Origin: Methylobacterium aquaticum
Lineage (GTDB): Bacteria > Pseudomonadota > Alphaproteobacteria > Rhizobiales > Beijerinckiaceae
Assembly (NCBI RefSeq): GCF_001043915.1
Contig: NZ_LABX01000007.1
Coordinates: 1 to 64,000 of the forward strand
DNA length: 64,000 bases
Reading direction: 5' to 3'
Under the pieces are notes generated by a model. It did no database searches and was not told where the DNA came from. It was given only the letters and a program-made list of their open reading frames with translations. Positions 17,151 through 26,269 of the stretch are shown here, one piece after another. The translations under genes and the position numbers were made by a program. How positions within the stretch are numbered: the stretch's first letter is position 1; each line of letters begins with the position of its first letter.

Positions 17151-18944
17151 ATGCCGAGCTACAAGGCGCCGGTGGAGGACGTGCTGTTCCTCCTCAACGA
17201 CGTGTTCGGATTCGCGCGCTACAGCAACCTGCCCGGCTTCGCCGAGGCGACGCCCGACGTGGTCGAGGCGGTGATCGCCGAAGGCGCGAAGCTCTGCGAG
17301 GAGGTGCTGGCCCCTCTCAACCGGGTCGGCGACACCGAGGGCTGTACCCGCCATCCGGATGGCCGCGTGACGACGCCGAAGGGCTTCAAGGCCGGCTATG
17401 ATGCCTATGCGGGCGGCGGCTGGATGGGCCTGTCGATGCCGACCGAGTATGGCGGCCAGGGCCTGCCCCACACCCTCAACAGCGTGATGCAGGAATTCGT
17501 CTCCGGCGCCAACATCGCGCTCGGGATGTATCCGGGCCTGACCCAGGGCGCCATGGCCGCTCTCCTGGTGCACGGCTCCGAGGAGCAGAAGCAAACCTAT
17601 CTCCCGAAGATGATCGAGGGCACCTGGACCGGGACGATGAACCTGACCGAGCCGCATTGCGGCACGGATCTCGGCCTGCTCAAGACAAAGGCCGTCCCGA
17701 ACGGCGACGGCTCCTACGCACTGACCGGCACCAAGATCTTCATCTCGGCCGGCGAGCACGACCTGTCGGAGAACATCGTCCATCTGGTGCTCGCCCGGAT
17801 CGAGGGTGCGCCGGCCGGCACCAAGGGCATCTCGCTCTTCGTGGTGCCGAAATTCCTGGTCGGGCCCGACGGTGCGCTTGGCGCCCGCAACGGGGTGTCG
17901 TGCGGCGCCATCGAGCACAAGATGGGCATCCACGGCAACGCCACCTGCGTGATGAACTACGACGGCGCCACCGGCTGGCTCGTCGGCGAGGCCAATCGCG
18001 GCCTCAACGCGATGTTCGTGATGATGAACGAGGCCCGCCTCGCGGTCGGCATCCAGGGCCTCGGCCAGTCCGAGGTCGCCTACCAGAACGCCGTGGCCTA
18101 TGCCCGCGACCGGCTCCAGGGCCGGGCGCTGACCGGCGCCAAGGCGCCCGAGAAGCCCGCCGACCCGATCATCGTCCACCCGGACGTGCGCCGGACGCTC
18201 CTGACCATCCGCGCCTTCAACGAGGCGGCCCGGGCCCTCGTCATCTGGACCGCGCTCCAGGCCGACATCGCCCACCGCTCCGAGGACCCGGCCGCCCGCC
18301 AGGCGGCGGAGGACCATATGGGCCTCCTCACCCCGGTGGTGAAGGGCGTGCTGACCGACCGGGGTTTCGCCAACGCGGTCGACGCCCAGCAGATGTTCGG
18401 GGGCCATGGCTACATCGAGGAATGGGGGATGTCGCAGTTCGTGCGCGACGCCCGCATCGCCCAGATCTACGAGGGCGCCAACGGCATCCAGGCGATGGAC
18501 CTCGTCGGCCGCAAGCTGCCGCGCGACGGCGGCCGGGCGATGATGCGGTTCCTCGCCGAGGTCGAAGGCTTCTGCAAGGAGAACGCCGAGGACGAGACGC
18601 TCAAGGCGTTCTGCGCGCCCCTGATGAAGAGCCTCGGCCATCTCCAGCAGGCGACGATGTGGCTGATGCAGAACGCCATGGCCAAGCCCGACAATGCCGG
18701 CGCCGCTGCGACCGACTACATGCACCTGATGGGCCTCGTCGCCCTGGGCTACATGTGGGGCCGGATCGCCAAGGCGACGGCCGAGAAGAAGACATCCGGC
18801 GAGGGCATCGCCGAGCGCCTCGACGCGCGTCTCGCCACCGGCCGCTTCTACGTCGAGCGCGTGCTGCCGGAGACTGGTACGCGGCTGGCCCGGATCTCGG
18901 CCGGGTCGGACGCCGTCATGGCAGTGCCGGCGGAGCTGTTCTAG
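17151..18944 (+). CDS. Acyl-CoA dehydrogenase, large DmdC/FadE5-like type
   Basis: An FAD enzyme that introduces the alpha-beta double bond into acyl-CoA. It is 597 residues, longer than the classic ~380-residue type, because of an extra C-terminal domain (from about residue 465). The flavin-binding segment is TMNLTEPHCGTDLGLLKTKA. The catalytic Glu is probably that of AQIYEGANGIQAMDLVGRKL, and GGHGYIEEW lies just before it. The ATG at 17151 is chosen because GGGGGAAAC precedes it. The form resembles 3-methylmercaptopropionyl-CoA dehydrogenase (DmdC), but substrate cannot be assigned; the adjacent thiolase and FadJ-type genes favour general beta-oxidation. Confidence 0.9.
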   Translation: MPSYKAPVEDVLFLLNDVFGFARYSNLPGFAEATPDVVEAVIAEGAKLCEEVLAPLNRVGDTEGCTRHPDGRVTTPKGFKAGYDAYAGGGWMGLSMPTEYGGQGLPHTLNSVMQEFVSGANIALGMYPGLTQGAMAALLVHGSEEQKQTYLPKMIEGTWTGTMNLTEPHCGTDLGLLKTKAVPNGDGSYALTGTKIFISAGEHDLSENIVHLVLARIEGAPAGTKGISLFVVPKFLVGPDGALGARNGVSCGAIEHKMGIHGNATCVMNYDGATGWLVGEANRGLNAMFVMMNEARLAVGIQGLGQSEVAYQNAVAYARDRLQGRALTGAKAPEKPADPIIVHPDVRRTLLTIRAFNEAARALVIWTALQADIAHRSEDPAARQAAEDHMGLLTPVVKGVLTDRGFANAVDAQQMFGGHGYIEEWGMSQFVRDARIAQIYEGANGIQAMDLVGRKLPRDGGRAMMRFLAEVEGFCKENAEDETLKAFCAPLMKSLGHLQQATMWLMQNAMAKPDNAGAAATDYMHLMGLVALGYMWGRIAKATAEKKTSGEGIAERLDARLATGRFYVERVLPETGTRLARISAGSDAVMAVPAELF

Positions 18945-18974
18945 GCTCCGACCCGTACCCACGGAGCCACCCCG

Positions 18975-19229
18975 ATGGCCGAACTCGAGAACCTGGTCCT
19001 CGAACATCTCCGCGCCATCCGCGGGTCGATCGAACCGCTCGACCGCAAGGTCGAGCGGCTGGAAGCCAAGGTCGAGAGTCGGTTCGACCACGTCGAAGCC
19101 CGCATCGACGAGCTTGATACCCGCGTGACCGGCCTGACCCACGCGGTCGTGGCCGCCTTCGGGGCCCTCGGCCATCGCCTCGACGACCACGAGCGCCGCA
19201 TCGCCCGCATCGACGCGGAGCGCGCCTGA
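18975..19229 (+). CDS. Small coiled-coil protein (84 aa) within the fad cluster
   Basis: The sequence is almost entirely heptad-patterned and charged ([20 protein letters not shown]), with a hydrophobic break ([18 protein letters not shown]) before the last charged helix. It looks like a short homo-oligomeric coiled coil of a kind often seen as a stand-alone small protein in Methylobacterium. It lies 30 bases after the dehydrogenase stop and 70 bases before the thiolase, so it is probably co-transcribed. No known function. Confidence 0.7.
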   Translation: MAELENLVLEHLRAIRGSIEPLDRKVERLEAKVESRFDHVEARIDELDTRVTGLTHAVVAAFGALGHRLDDHERRIARIDAERA

Positions 19230-19299
19230 CCGGCGCGCTCCCCCTCCCCGGCGCCCTCCCCTCGGGAGCCGCCGCACGACACCTCCGGGAAGACGCCCC

Positions 19300-20508
19300 A
19301 TGCCCGACGCCTACATCTACGACCACGTCCGCACCCCCCGCGGCCGCGGCAAGCCCGACGGCTCGCTGCACGAGGTGACGGCGCTTCGCCTCGCCGAAAC
19401 CGCCTTGCGTGCCCTCAAGGACCGCAACGCCCTCGACACGACGCTCGTCGACGACGTCATCCTCGGCTGCGTCGATCCGGTCGGCGAGGCCGGCGGCGAC
19501 ATCGCGCGGGCTGCCGCCCTCGTGGCCGATTACGGCAACCACGTGCCGGGCGTGCAGATCAACCGGTTCTGCGCCTCCGGCCTCGACGCGGTGAACTTCG
19601 CCGCCGCCCAGGTGATGAGCGGCCAGCACGACATGGCGGTCGGCGGCGGCGTCGAATCGATGAGCCGCATCGGCATCGGCGCCTCCGGCGGCGCCTGGCC
19701 GGTCGATCCGGCCATTGCCATCAAGTCGTACTTCATGCCCCAGGGCGTCTCGGCCGACCTGATCGCCACCAAGTACGGCTTCACCCGCGACGAGTGCGAC
19801 GCTTATGCCGTCGAGTCGCAGAAGCGCGCCGCCCGCTCCTGGGAGGACGGCCGTTTCAAGCAATCGGTCGTGCCGGTGCGCGACGTCAACGGCCTGACGC
19901 TCCTCGACCATGACGAGCACCGGCGCCCGAGCACCGACATGCAGTCGCTGGCGAGCCTGAAGCCCTCCTTCGTCCAGATGGGCCAGATGGGCGGTTTCGA
20001 TGCCGTCGCCATCGACGCGCATCCGGATGTCGAGGCGGTGGAGCACGTCCATCATGCCGGCAATTCCTCGGGCATCGTCGACGGCGCCGCCGCGGTGCTG
20101 ATCGGCTCGCACGCTGCCGGCGCGAAGGCGGGCCTGAAGCCCCGTGCCCGCATCCGGGCCTTCGCCAATATCGGCTCGGACCCGGCCCTGATGCTGACCG
20201 GCCCTGTCGACGTCACCCGCAAGGTGCTCGCGCGCGCCGGGCTGAGCGTCAGTGACATCGACCTGTTCGAGGTCAACGAGGCGTTCGCCGCGGTGGTGCT
20301 CCGGTTCCTCCAGGCTTTCGACGTCGATCCGGCCAAGGTCAACGTCAATGGCGGCGCCATCGCGCTCGGCCATCCGCTCGGCGCCACGGGCGCGATGATC
20401 CTCGGCACCGTGCTCGACGAGCTGGAGCGCACCGGCAAGCAGACGGCGCTCGTCACGCTGTGCATCGGCGCCGGCATGGGTACCGCCACCATCATCGAGC
20501 GGGTGTGA
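19300..20508 (+). CDS. Acetyl-CoA C-acyltransferase (beta-oxidation thiolase, FadA/FadI-like)
   Basis: A 402-residue thiolase that cleaves 3-ketoacyl-CoA to acetyl-CoA and a shortened acyl-CoA. The nucleophilic Cys is in [11 protein letters not shown] near residue 90. The second active-site His lies in [15 protein letters not shown], and the C-terminal Cys motif is LCIGAGMG. It sits between the acyl-CoA dehydrogenase and the FadJ-type gene, supporting a degradative role. By contrast, the thiolase at 53108 sits with phaB and should be biosynthetic. The next gene begins only 2 bases after its stop. Confidence 0.93.
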   Translation: MPDAYIYDHVRTPRGRGKPDGSLHEVTALRLAETALRALKDRNALDTTLVDDVILGCVDPVGEAGGDIARAAALVADYGNHVPGVQINRFCASGLDAVNFAAAQVMSGQHDMAVGGGVESMSRIGIGASGGAWPVDPAIAIKSYFMPQGVSADLIATKYGFTRDECDAYAVESQKRAARSWEDGRFKQSVVPVRDVNGLTLLDHDEHRRPSTDMQSLASLKPSFVQMGQMGGFDAVAIDAHPDVEAVEHVHHAGNSSGIVDGAAAVLIGSHAAGAKAGLKPRARIRAFANIGSDPALMLTGPVDVTRKVLARAGLSVSDIDLFEVNEAFAAVVLRFLQAFDVDPAKVNVNGGAIALGHPLGATGAMILGTVLDELERTGKQTALVTLCIGAGMGTATIIERV

Positions 20509-20510
20509 GC

Positions 20511-21035
20511 ATGATGCGTCCCCTCCCCCGCCTCGTCGCAGGGCTCGCCCTCGGCCTCGTGCTGGCCGGCGCCGCCCGGGCCGACGACGAGCGCCTGACC
20601 CTCGCCCGCGACATCGTCACCAAGACCGTCGCCCGCAACCTGACGCAGGCGTTCAAGCAGGCCGAGGAGAAGACCCTCGCCTCGCTGAGCGCCGAGCAGG
20701 CCGGCAAGATGCGACCGGAACTCGACAAGACCTTCGCGCAGGAGCGCGACACCCTCGTCGACGGCCTGTCGAAGGAATACGCCCAGAAGTTCGATGCGGC
20801 CGAGCTGAAGCGGCTGGCGGGAATCTACGACGATCCTGTCTACCAGAAGTTCCAGGCGCTCAACGCCGATCCGACCTCGATGGTCACCACGATCACCAAG
20901 GACGCGGTGACCAGGATGATGAACCTGCTCTCGCTGGCGGCGATGTCGCAGCAGGGCAACGGCCAGACGCCGCCGCAAGGCGTGCCGGCACCGACGCCGG
21001 CGCCTGCCCCCGCCCCGGCCCCGGCCAAGCCGTAA
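20511..21035 (+). CDS. Secreted DUF2059-like protein (174 aa) within the fad cluster
   Basis: A Sec signal peptide (PLPRLVAGLALGLVLAGAAR, cleavage near ARADD) precedes a helical region of about 130 residues and a Pro/Ala-rich tail with PAPAPAPAPAK. The helical core (FDAAELKRLAGIYDDPVYQK) resembles DUF2059 periplasmic proteins of unknown function. The ATG at 20511 lies directly after the thiolase stop, and fadJ starts 22 bases downstream, so it is embedded in the beta-oxidation operon. Why a periplasmic protein is co-transcribed with fad genes is unclear. Confidence 0.75.
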   Translation: MMRPLPRLVAGLALGLVLAGAARADDERLTLARDIVTKTVARNLTQAFKQAEEKTLASLSAEQAGKMRPELDKTFAQERDTLVDGLSKEYAQKFDAAELKRLAGIYDDPVYQKFQALNADPTSMVTTITKDAVTRMMNLLSLAAMSQQGNGQTPPQGVPAPTPAPAPAPAPAKP

Positions 21036-21057
21036 TCGATCTCACGAGGCCCTCACC

Positions 21058-23259
21058 ATGAACCTCACGAATTTCCGCTTCGAGACCGATGCCGACGGCG
21101 TGGCGCTCGCCACCTGGGACATGCCCGGCCGCTCGATGAACGTCGTCACCCCGGAGGTGATGGACGAGCTGAACCAGATCATCGACGCCGTGGTGGCGGA
21201 TGCCGCCATCAACGGCTGCGTGATCGCCTCGGGTAAAGACACCTTCTCGGGCGGCGCCGACCTGACCATGCTGCAAGGGCTCGGCGCCGCCTATGCGCGG
21301 CTCGCCCGCGAGCGCGGCGAGGAGGAGGCGATGACCTTCTTCTTCGAGGAATCGCGCCGGCTCACCCTGCTCTACCGCAAGCTCGAGACCTGCGGGAAGC
21401 CGTTCGCGGCGGCCGTGCACGGCACCTGCCTCGGCGGCGCCTTCGAGCTGGCGCTCGCCTGCCACCACCGGATCCTGTCCGACGACGACAAGACCCGGGT
21501 CGGCCTTCCCGAGATCAAGGTCGGGCTGTTTCCGGGCGCCGGCGGCACCCAGCGCGTCGCCCGCCTGATGCAGACCGGCGATGCCCTCCAGATGCTGTTC
21601 AAGGGCGAGCAGATCCGCCCGCTCATGGCCCGCAACATGGGCCTCGTCCACGCCGTCGCGCCGCGCGGCGACATCGTCGCGAAGGCGCGTGAATGGATCA
21701 AGGCCGGCGGCTCGGCCGTGGCTCCTTGGGACCAGCCGAAATTCAAGGCGCCATCGGGCAAGGTCTATTCGCCCGCCGGCATGATGACCTGGCCGCCAGC
21801 CAACGCCATCTACCGCCGCGAGACCCACGACAACTATCCGGCCGCCAAGGCGATCCTGCACGCCGTCTACGAGGGCCTGCAACTGCCGATGGACCTGGCG
21901 CTCAAGGTCGAGAGCCGGTACTTCGCCAAGATCCTGCGCTCGCCGGAAGCGGCGGCGATGATCCGCACCCTGTTCCTGTCGATGGGCGAGCTGAACAAGG
22001 GCGCAAGGCGGCCCAAAGGCGTCGGCGCCGTGCCGTTGAAGAAGGTCGGCGTCGTCGGCGCCGGCTTCATGGGGGCGGGCATCGCCTATGTCTCGGCCCA
22101 GGCCGGGCTCGAGGTGGTGCTGGTCGACCAGTCCGCTGAAGCGGCCGAGAAGGGCAAGGCTTACGCGCACAAGCTGGTCTCCGACCAGATCATGAAAGGC
22201 CGCGCCAAGACCGCCGACCGCGAGGCGCTCCTCGCGCGCATCACCGCGACCGGTGATTACGCGGCGCTCGCCGGATGCGACCTCGTCGTCGAGGCGGTGT
22301 TCGAGGACCCGAAGGTCAAGGCCGAGGTGATCGCCAAGGTCGAGGCGGTGATCGGGCCGGATGCGATCTTCGCCTCCAACACCTCGACCCTGCCGATCAG
22401 CGGGCTCGCCAAGTCGTCGTCGCGTCCTGAGCAGTTCATCGGCATCCACTTCTTCTCGCCGGTCGAGAAGATGATGCTGGTCGAGATCATCATGGGCAAG
22501 GCGACGGGCGAGCGCGCGCTGGCCGTTGCCCTCGACTATGTGCGGGCGATCAAGAAGACTCCGATCGTGGTCAACGACGCCCGTGGCTTCTTCGCCAACC
22601 GCTGCGTCGGCGCCTATATCCTGGAAGGCCACCTGATGCTGGCCGAAGGGATACCGGCCGCGATGATCGAGAATGCCGGGCGTCAGGCCGGCATGCCGGT
22701 CGGCCCGCTCTCGCTCAACGACGAGGTCGGCGTCGACCTCGCCCTCAAGATCGTGAAGGCGACCAAGGCTCAGGTCGGCGAGGCGGCGGTGAACCCGGTT
22801 CAGGAGAAGGTCCTCACCGCCCTCGTCGAGGGCGAGGGCCGGCTCGGCCGCAAGAACCGCAAGGGCTTCTACGACTACCCCGAGCAAGGTTCGAAGAAGC
22901 TCTGGCCGGGCCTGCGCGACCTCCAGGAGACGAGGCTCGACCCGGATGCGGTGGATTTTTCGGAGGTGAAGCAGCGCCTCCTCGTCACCCAGGCGCTGGA
23001 AGCGGCCCGTACATTCGGCGAAGGCGTGGTCACCGACCCGCGCGAGGCCGATGTCGGCTCGATCCTCGGCTTCGGCTTCGCGCCGTTCACCGGGGGCGCC
23101 CTGTCCTACATCGACGGCATGGGCGCGGCGCGGTTCGTGGAGCTGTGCCGCAGGTTGGAGGCCAAGCACGGCGCCCGCTTCGCCGCACCGGCGACGCTGG
23201 TGGCGATGGCCGAGACGGGCGGGACTTTCTACGGCGAGGCGGCCAGGCAGGCCGCGTGA
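21058..23259 (+). CDS. fadJ: Bifunctional enoyl-CoA hydratase / 3-hydroxyacyl-CoA dehydrogenase
   Basis: A 733-residue fusion carrying the two middle steps of beta-oxidation. The N-terminal crotonase domain (about 1-290) has ASGKDTFSGGADLTMLQGLG and GTCLGGAFELALACH for the oxyanion hole, with a Glu in GLPEIKVGLFPGAGGTQR. The Rossmann NAD domain begins with KKVGVVGAGFMGAGIAYVSA near residue 325, and IGIHFFSPVEKMMLVEI lies in the dehydrogenase domain. The C-terminal helical domain follows, with NRKGFYDYP. Length and order fit the FadB/FadJ alpha subunit; the choice of fadJ over fadB is conventional. Confidence 0.93.
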   Translation: MNLTNFRFETDADGVALATWDMPGRSMNVVTPEVMDELNQIIDAVVADAAINGCVIASGKDTFSGGADLTMLQGLGAAYARLARERGEEEAMTFFFEESRRLTLLYRKLETCGKPFAAAVHGTCLGGAFELALACHHRILSDDDKTRVGLPEIKVGLFPGAGGTQRVARLMQTGDALQMLFKGEQIRPLMARNMGLVHAVAPRGDIVAKAREWIKAGGSAVAPWDQPKFKAPSGKVYSPAGMMTWPPANAIYRRETHDNYPAAKAILHAVYEGLQLPMDLALKVESRYFAKILRSPEAAAMIRTLFLSMGELNKGARRPKGVGAVPLKKVGVVGAGFMGAGIAYVSAQAGLEVVLVDQSAEAAEKGKAYAHKLVSDQIMKGRAKTADREALLARITATGDYAALAGCDLVVEAVFEDPKVKAEVIAKVEAVIGPDAIFASNTSTLPISGLAKSSSRPEQFIGIHFFSPVEKMMLVEIIMGKATGERALAVALDYVRAIKKTPIVVNDARGFFANRCVGAYILEGHLMLAEGIPAAMIENAGRQAGMPVGPLSLNDEVGVDLALKIVKATKAQVGEAAVNPVQEKVLTALVEGEGRLGRKNRKGFYDYPEQGSKKLWPGLRDLQETRLDPDAVDFSEVKQRLLVTQALEAARTFGEGVVTDPREADVGSILGFGFAPFTGGALSYIDGMGAARFVELCRRLEAKHGARFAAPATLVAMAETGGTFYGEAARQAA

Positions 23260-23287
23260 AGACAGGGTCGATCCGATTGTCTGATCT

Positions 23288-23328
23288 CACCCCACCCTCG
23301 ACCTCAGGATGAGGTCGAGGGTGGGGTG
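23288..23328. repeat. 19-bp perfect inverted repeat downstream of fadJ
   Basis: CACCCCACCCTCGACCTCA at 23288-23306 is followed by GGA and its exact complement at 23310-23328. Such a stem could end transcription of the fad operon, but no T-run follows on either strand. It therefore looks more like a REP-type palindrome than a standard terminator. Confidence 0.75.
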
Positions 23329-23438
23329 AAACGGGCCTCAGATCAGCGCCGACGTGAGATCGTCCGGTTCTGCCATCTGCCTGAGATGCAGGGCCGGCAT
23401 CCTCCCCGGGCGGCACCCTCGCCGCCCGGGGCAACCGC

Positions 23439-24371
23439 GTGACGAATCAGAACAGTGAAGCGCCCACCCGCCGGGTCGTGCTGGTGGCGAATGTCGCGGC
23501 GGGCTCCCTGGTCGATGGCGGCTTGACCCCGGAGGCCCTGCGGGAGCGCCTGGAATCGGCGGGACTGGAGGTTGTGGCCGAGCCGCGCCCCGATGCCCCC
23601 CTGCCCGAGCGGCTGGCGGCGGCAGCGGAGGCGCCCGGCATCGACGCCGTGGCCGTCGCGGGCGGCGACGGGACCCTGGCCTGCGCCGCGCAGGCGCTCA
23701 CCGGCCAGGACATCCCCCTCGGCATCCTGCCGCTCGGCACCATGAACCTGCTCGCCAAGGATCTCGGAGTTCCGGTCGACCTCGACGCCGCCATCGCGGT
23801 GCTGGCGCAGGGCCATGTGCGGGCGATCGATGCCGGCGAGGTCAACGGGCATGTCTTCCTGATCAACTCGGTGCTGGGCATGCCGGCCCGGATGGCGCGC
23901 CACCGCGAGGCGAAGCGGGGCCGGATGGGACTCCTCGACATGGTCCGCATGGCCGCCGGGCTCCTGCGCCATCTCGGCCGCTATCCGCGGGACCGGGCTT
24001 TGCTCACCCTCGGGGGCGAGACCCGGCGGGTGCGTTTCCGAACGCTCGCCGTCGTCTGCGGCGACTATCGGGAAGGCGTGGGGCAGGTTCTGTCCCGGGC
24101 GGGCGTCGACGGCGGGCACTTCACGCTCTACCTCGTCGAGACCCTGTCGGCGGCGCGGCTCGTGCGGCTCGGGCTCGGCTTCGCAATCGGCGAGTGGCGC
24201 CGCCTGCCCGAGCTGGAGCGGCACGAGACCGATGCCCTGACCCTTGATGCCCGCGGCCGCGCCGTGCGGGTGATGAATGACGGAGAGGTCGTGCTGATCG
24301 CCCCACCCCTGCGCTATCGCCTCCGCCCCGGCTCCCTGCGGGTCCTCGTGCCGGCGGAGAATCCCCGATGA
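23439..24371 (+). CDS. Diacylglycerol kinase-family lipid kinase
   Basis: A 310-residue member of the DAGK catalytic fold. The nucleotide-binding signature is VAVAGGDGTLACAAQAL near residue 75, followed by GILPLGTMNLLAKDLGVP. It would phosphorylate a lipid or lipid-like alcohol at the inner membrane; the substrate is unknown. The start is a GTG at 23439. The stop overlaps the ATG of the phosphoesterase gene (ATGA), so the two are coupled, a pairing also found in related genomes as far as I recall. Confidence 0.88.
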   Translation: MTNQNSEAPTRRVVLVANVAAGSLVDGGLTPEALRERLESAGLEVVAEPRPDAPLPERLAAAAEAPGIDAVAVAGGDGTLACAAQALTGQDIPLGILPLGTMNLLAKDLGVPVDLDAAIAVLAQGHVRAIDAGEVNGHVFLINSVLGMPARMARHREAKRGRMGLLDMVRMAAGLLRHLGRYPRDRALLTLGGETRRVRFRTLAVVCGDYREGVGQVLSRAGVDGGHFTLYLVETLSAARLVRLGLGFAIGEWRRLPELERHETDALTLDARGRAVRVMNDGEVVLIAPPLRYRLRPGSLRVLVPAENPR

Positions 24372-25213
24372 AGCGGATCGCCCATATCTCGGACCTGCAT
24401 TTCGGCCGCACCGACCCGGCAGTGGTCGAAGGGCTGGTGGCGGAGCTGACCCGCGACCGCCCTGACCTCATCATCATCTCGGGCGACTTCACCATGCGCG
24501 CCCGCACCCGGGAATACCTCGACGCCAAAGCCTTCCTCGACCGGCTGCCGCATCCCTGGATCGCCGTGCCGGGCAACCACGACATCTCGCCGTTCCGGCT
24601 CTGGCAGCGCTTCTTCCATCCGTTCCGGCGCTACAAGCGCTACGTCGCGCCCGAGACCGAGCCGGTCTTCCAGGACGACGAGATCGCGGTGATCTGCCTC
24701 AACACCGTGCGGACCTGGGCGCCGGAGACCGATTGGTCGCAGGGCAAGATCACCCACGCACAGATCCGGCGCACCGAGGCGAAGCTCGACGCCCTGCCGC
24801 CGGGACTGTTTCGCATCGTGGTCGGCCACCATCCGTTCATGCCGCCGCCTTGGGACGAGGAGGCGCGCCTGGTCGGGCGGGCCGACGAGGCGCTCGACGC
24901 CTTTCAGCGCCACGGCGTCGGTCTGACGCTGGCGGGCCATCTCCACCGCGGCTATGCCCGCTTCGCCGAGCCGACGCCGGACGGCCCGAAGGCCGAGATC
25001 GACCGGCCGGAGGCCAAGGCGACCGGCCGGCGGCTGCTCGCGGTCCAGGCCGGCTCCGCCACCTCGACCCGCCTGCGCGGCAACGAGCCCAACGCCTATA
25101 ACCGGATCACCGTGGAGAACGGCGTCGCCACCGTTCAGGTGCGGCTGTGGACCGGCCAGGAGTGGTGCGACGCGGCGGAATCGGGCGCGGCGCGGTGCGC
25201 GGCGGAGGAGTGA
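24368..25213 (+). CDS. Calcineurin-like metallophosphoesterase
   Basis: A 281-residue phosphoesterase with the binuclear metal motifs ISDLHFG, IIISGDFTMR, VPGNHD, VVGHHPF and LAGHLHRG in canonical order. The fold is that of CpdA-like cyclic-nucleotide phosphodiesterases, but the family also includes UDP-diacylglucosamine and other phosphatases, so substrate is open. It overlaps the lipid kinase gene by four bases, which favours a lipid-phosphate link over cAMP; this is inference. Confidence 0.88.
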   Translation: MKRIAHISDLHFGRTDPAVVEGLVAELTRDRPDLIIISGDFTMRARTREYLDAKAFLDRLPHPWIAVPGNHDISPFRLWQRFFHPFRRYKRYVAPETEPVFQDDEIAVICLNTVRTWAPETDWSQGKITHAQIRRTEAKLDALPPGLFRIVVGHHPFMPPPWDEEARLVGRADEALDAFQRHGVGLTLAGHLHRGYARFAEPTPDGPKAEIDRPEAKATGRRLLAVQAGSATSTRLRGNEPNAYNRITVENGVATVQVRLWTGQEWCDAAESGAARCAAEE

Positions 25214-25244
25214 TCCGAACCGGGGTGTTCGACGACCACGGCTC

Positions 25245-25643
25245 TCAGATCGTCGAGATCGTGCCGGTCATCACCGCCGTGACCTCGATCTCCACCTTCA
25301 TCTCCGGGCGCAGCAAGCCGGCCACCACCACCAGGGTGGCGGCCGGGCGAACGTCTCGCAGGACCCGGCCGCAGACCGTCAGCACCGCCTCGGCGTCGGT
25401 CCGGTCGGTGACGTAGTAGGTCGCCCGCACCACCTGATCGAGCGACGAGCCGGCCTGGTCCAGCACGCCCGCGATCGTGCGCCAGCACGCCTCGGCCTGC
25501 GCCCCGGCATCCTCCGGCATCGTCATCGCGGCGTAGTCGTAGCCGGTGGTTCCGGCCACGAACACGAAGCCGTTCTGCACCACCGCACGGGAATAGCCGT
25601 AGTCGCGCTCGAAGCTCGAACCGCCCTCGATCCGCCGTCGCAT
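25245..25643 (-). CDS. Rid-family (YjgF/YER057c/UK114) protein
   Basis: A 132-residue protein of the RidA fold, typically a homotrimer that deaminates reactive enamine/imine intermediates. Recognisable segments are VQNGFVFVAGTTGYD near the N-terminus and VRATYYVTDRTDA in the middle. The canonical RidA arginine region is replaced by RPAATLVVVAGLLRPEMKVE, which suits one of the Rid2-7 subfamilies and retains an arginine and a C-terminal Glu. The ATG at 25643 is supported by GGGAGGACAGGAC directly upstream. It is convergent with the phosphoesterase gene. Confidence 0.88.
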   Translation of the reverse strand: MRRRIEGGSSFERDYGYSRAVVQNGFVFVAGTTGYDYAAMTMPEDAGAQAEACWRTIAGVLDQAGSSLDQVVRATYYVTDRTDAEAVLTVCGRVLRDVRPAATLVVVAGLLRPEMKVEIEVTAVMTGTISTI

Positions 25644-25806
25644 GTCCTGTCCTCCCGATTCGTCGCACGGAAACAATAGGCCCCCACCGCGCTCCAGCCG
25701 ACATGCCGGCGAGTGCGCCCGAAGTGGCGGCGTCGATCGCGGCGCCGGGGTCGGGGGCGTCGTCGCTGGCGGGGCTCCTCGGCGGAAGGCCGGGAGACAG
25801 CCGGTT

Positions 25807-26073
25807 TCAGGACCCGACGACGCAGACGAGGGCGACGATCGCACCAACCAGGACAACGGTCTGAAGCCCGACCACGCAGGCCAGCCATTTGATGAGATCG
25901 CCCCGCGCCTCGGAGACCTGAGACCGGATCTCGCTGCGCAAGGCCGTCTCGATCGTCTTGATCTCGGTCCGCAAAGCCGATTCGCACGCCTTTACGTCGG
26001 ATCGGGTCGCGTGCTGGCTTGGTGGCGCCTCGACGATCTCCGGCTCGCAGCAGGACCGGGACCGCTCATCCAT
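25807..26073 (-). CDS. Small tail-anchored coiled-coil protein (88 aa)
   Basis: The sequence shows a heptad-like helix (ACESALRTEIKTIETALRSE) followed by one C-terminal membrane helix (WLACVVGLQTVVLVGAIVAL, then VCVVGS). The architecture resembles the small DUF1640/CCDC90-like proteins seen near mobile or toxin-like genes, but I cannot assign a family. The start is uncertain: ATGs occur at 26073, 26127 and 26136, none with a strong ribosome-binding site. Confidence 0.6.
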   Translation of the reverse strand: MDERSRSCCEPEIVEAPPSQHATRSDVKACESALRTEIKTIETALRSEIRSQVSEARGDLIKWLACVVGLQTVVLVGAIVALVCVVGS

Positions 26074-26269
26074 GTCATCCCGCAGAGCACGACCGAGCGT
26101 CATCGTACTGGAACTGGCTACGGGCATACGAGGCATCCGATCACGCGACCGCGCAACGCGGACGGTACCATCGCGACCACCGCACCACCATGCTTTCCTT
26201 ACGGAAAACCCCGCCCGGACAGTATCCGGACAGGGCTCGTCAGTATATCACGCAGAAGTTGTGTCGATC

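Noticed and set aside
19300-20508. Second phaA gene for polyhydroxybutyrate synthesis
   Set aside because: The thiolase lies in the beta-oxidation cluster and differs from the phaA at 53108, so a degradative role is more likely.
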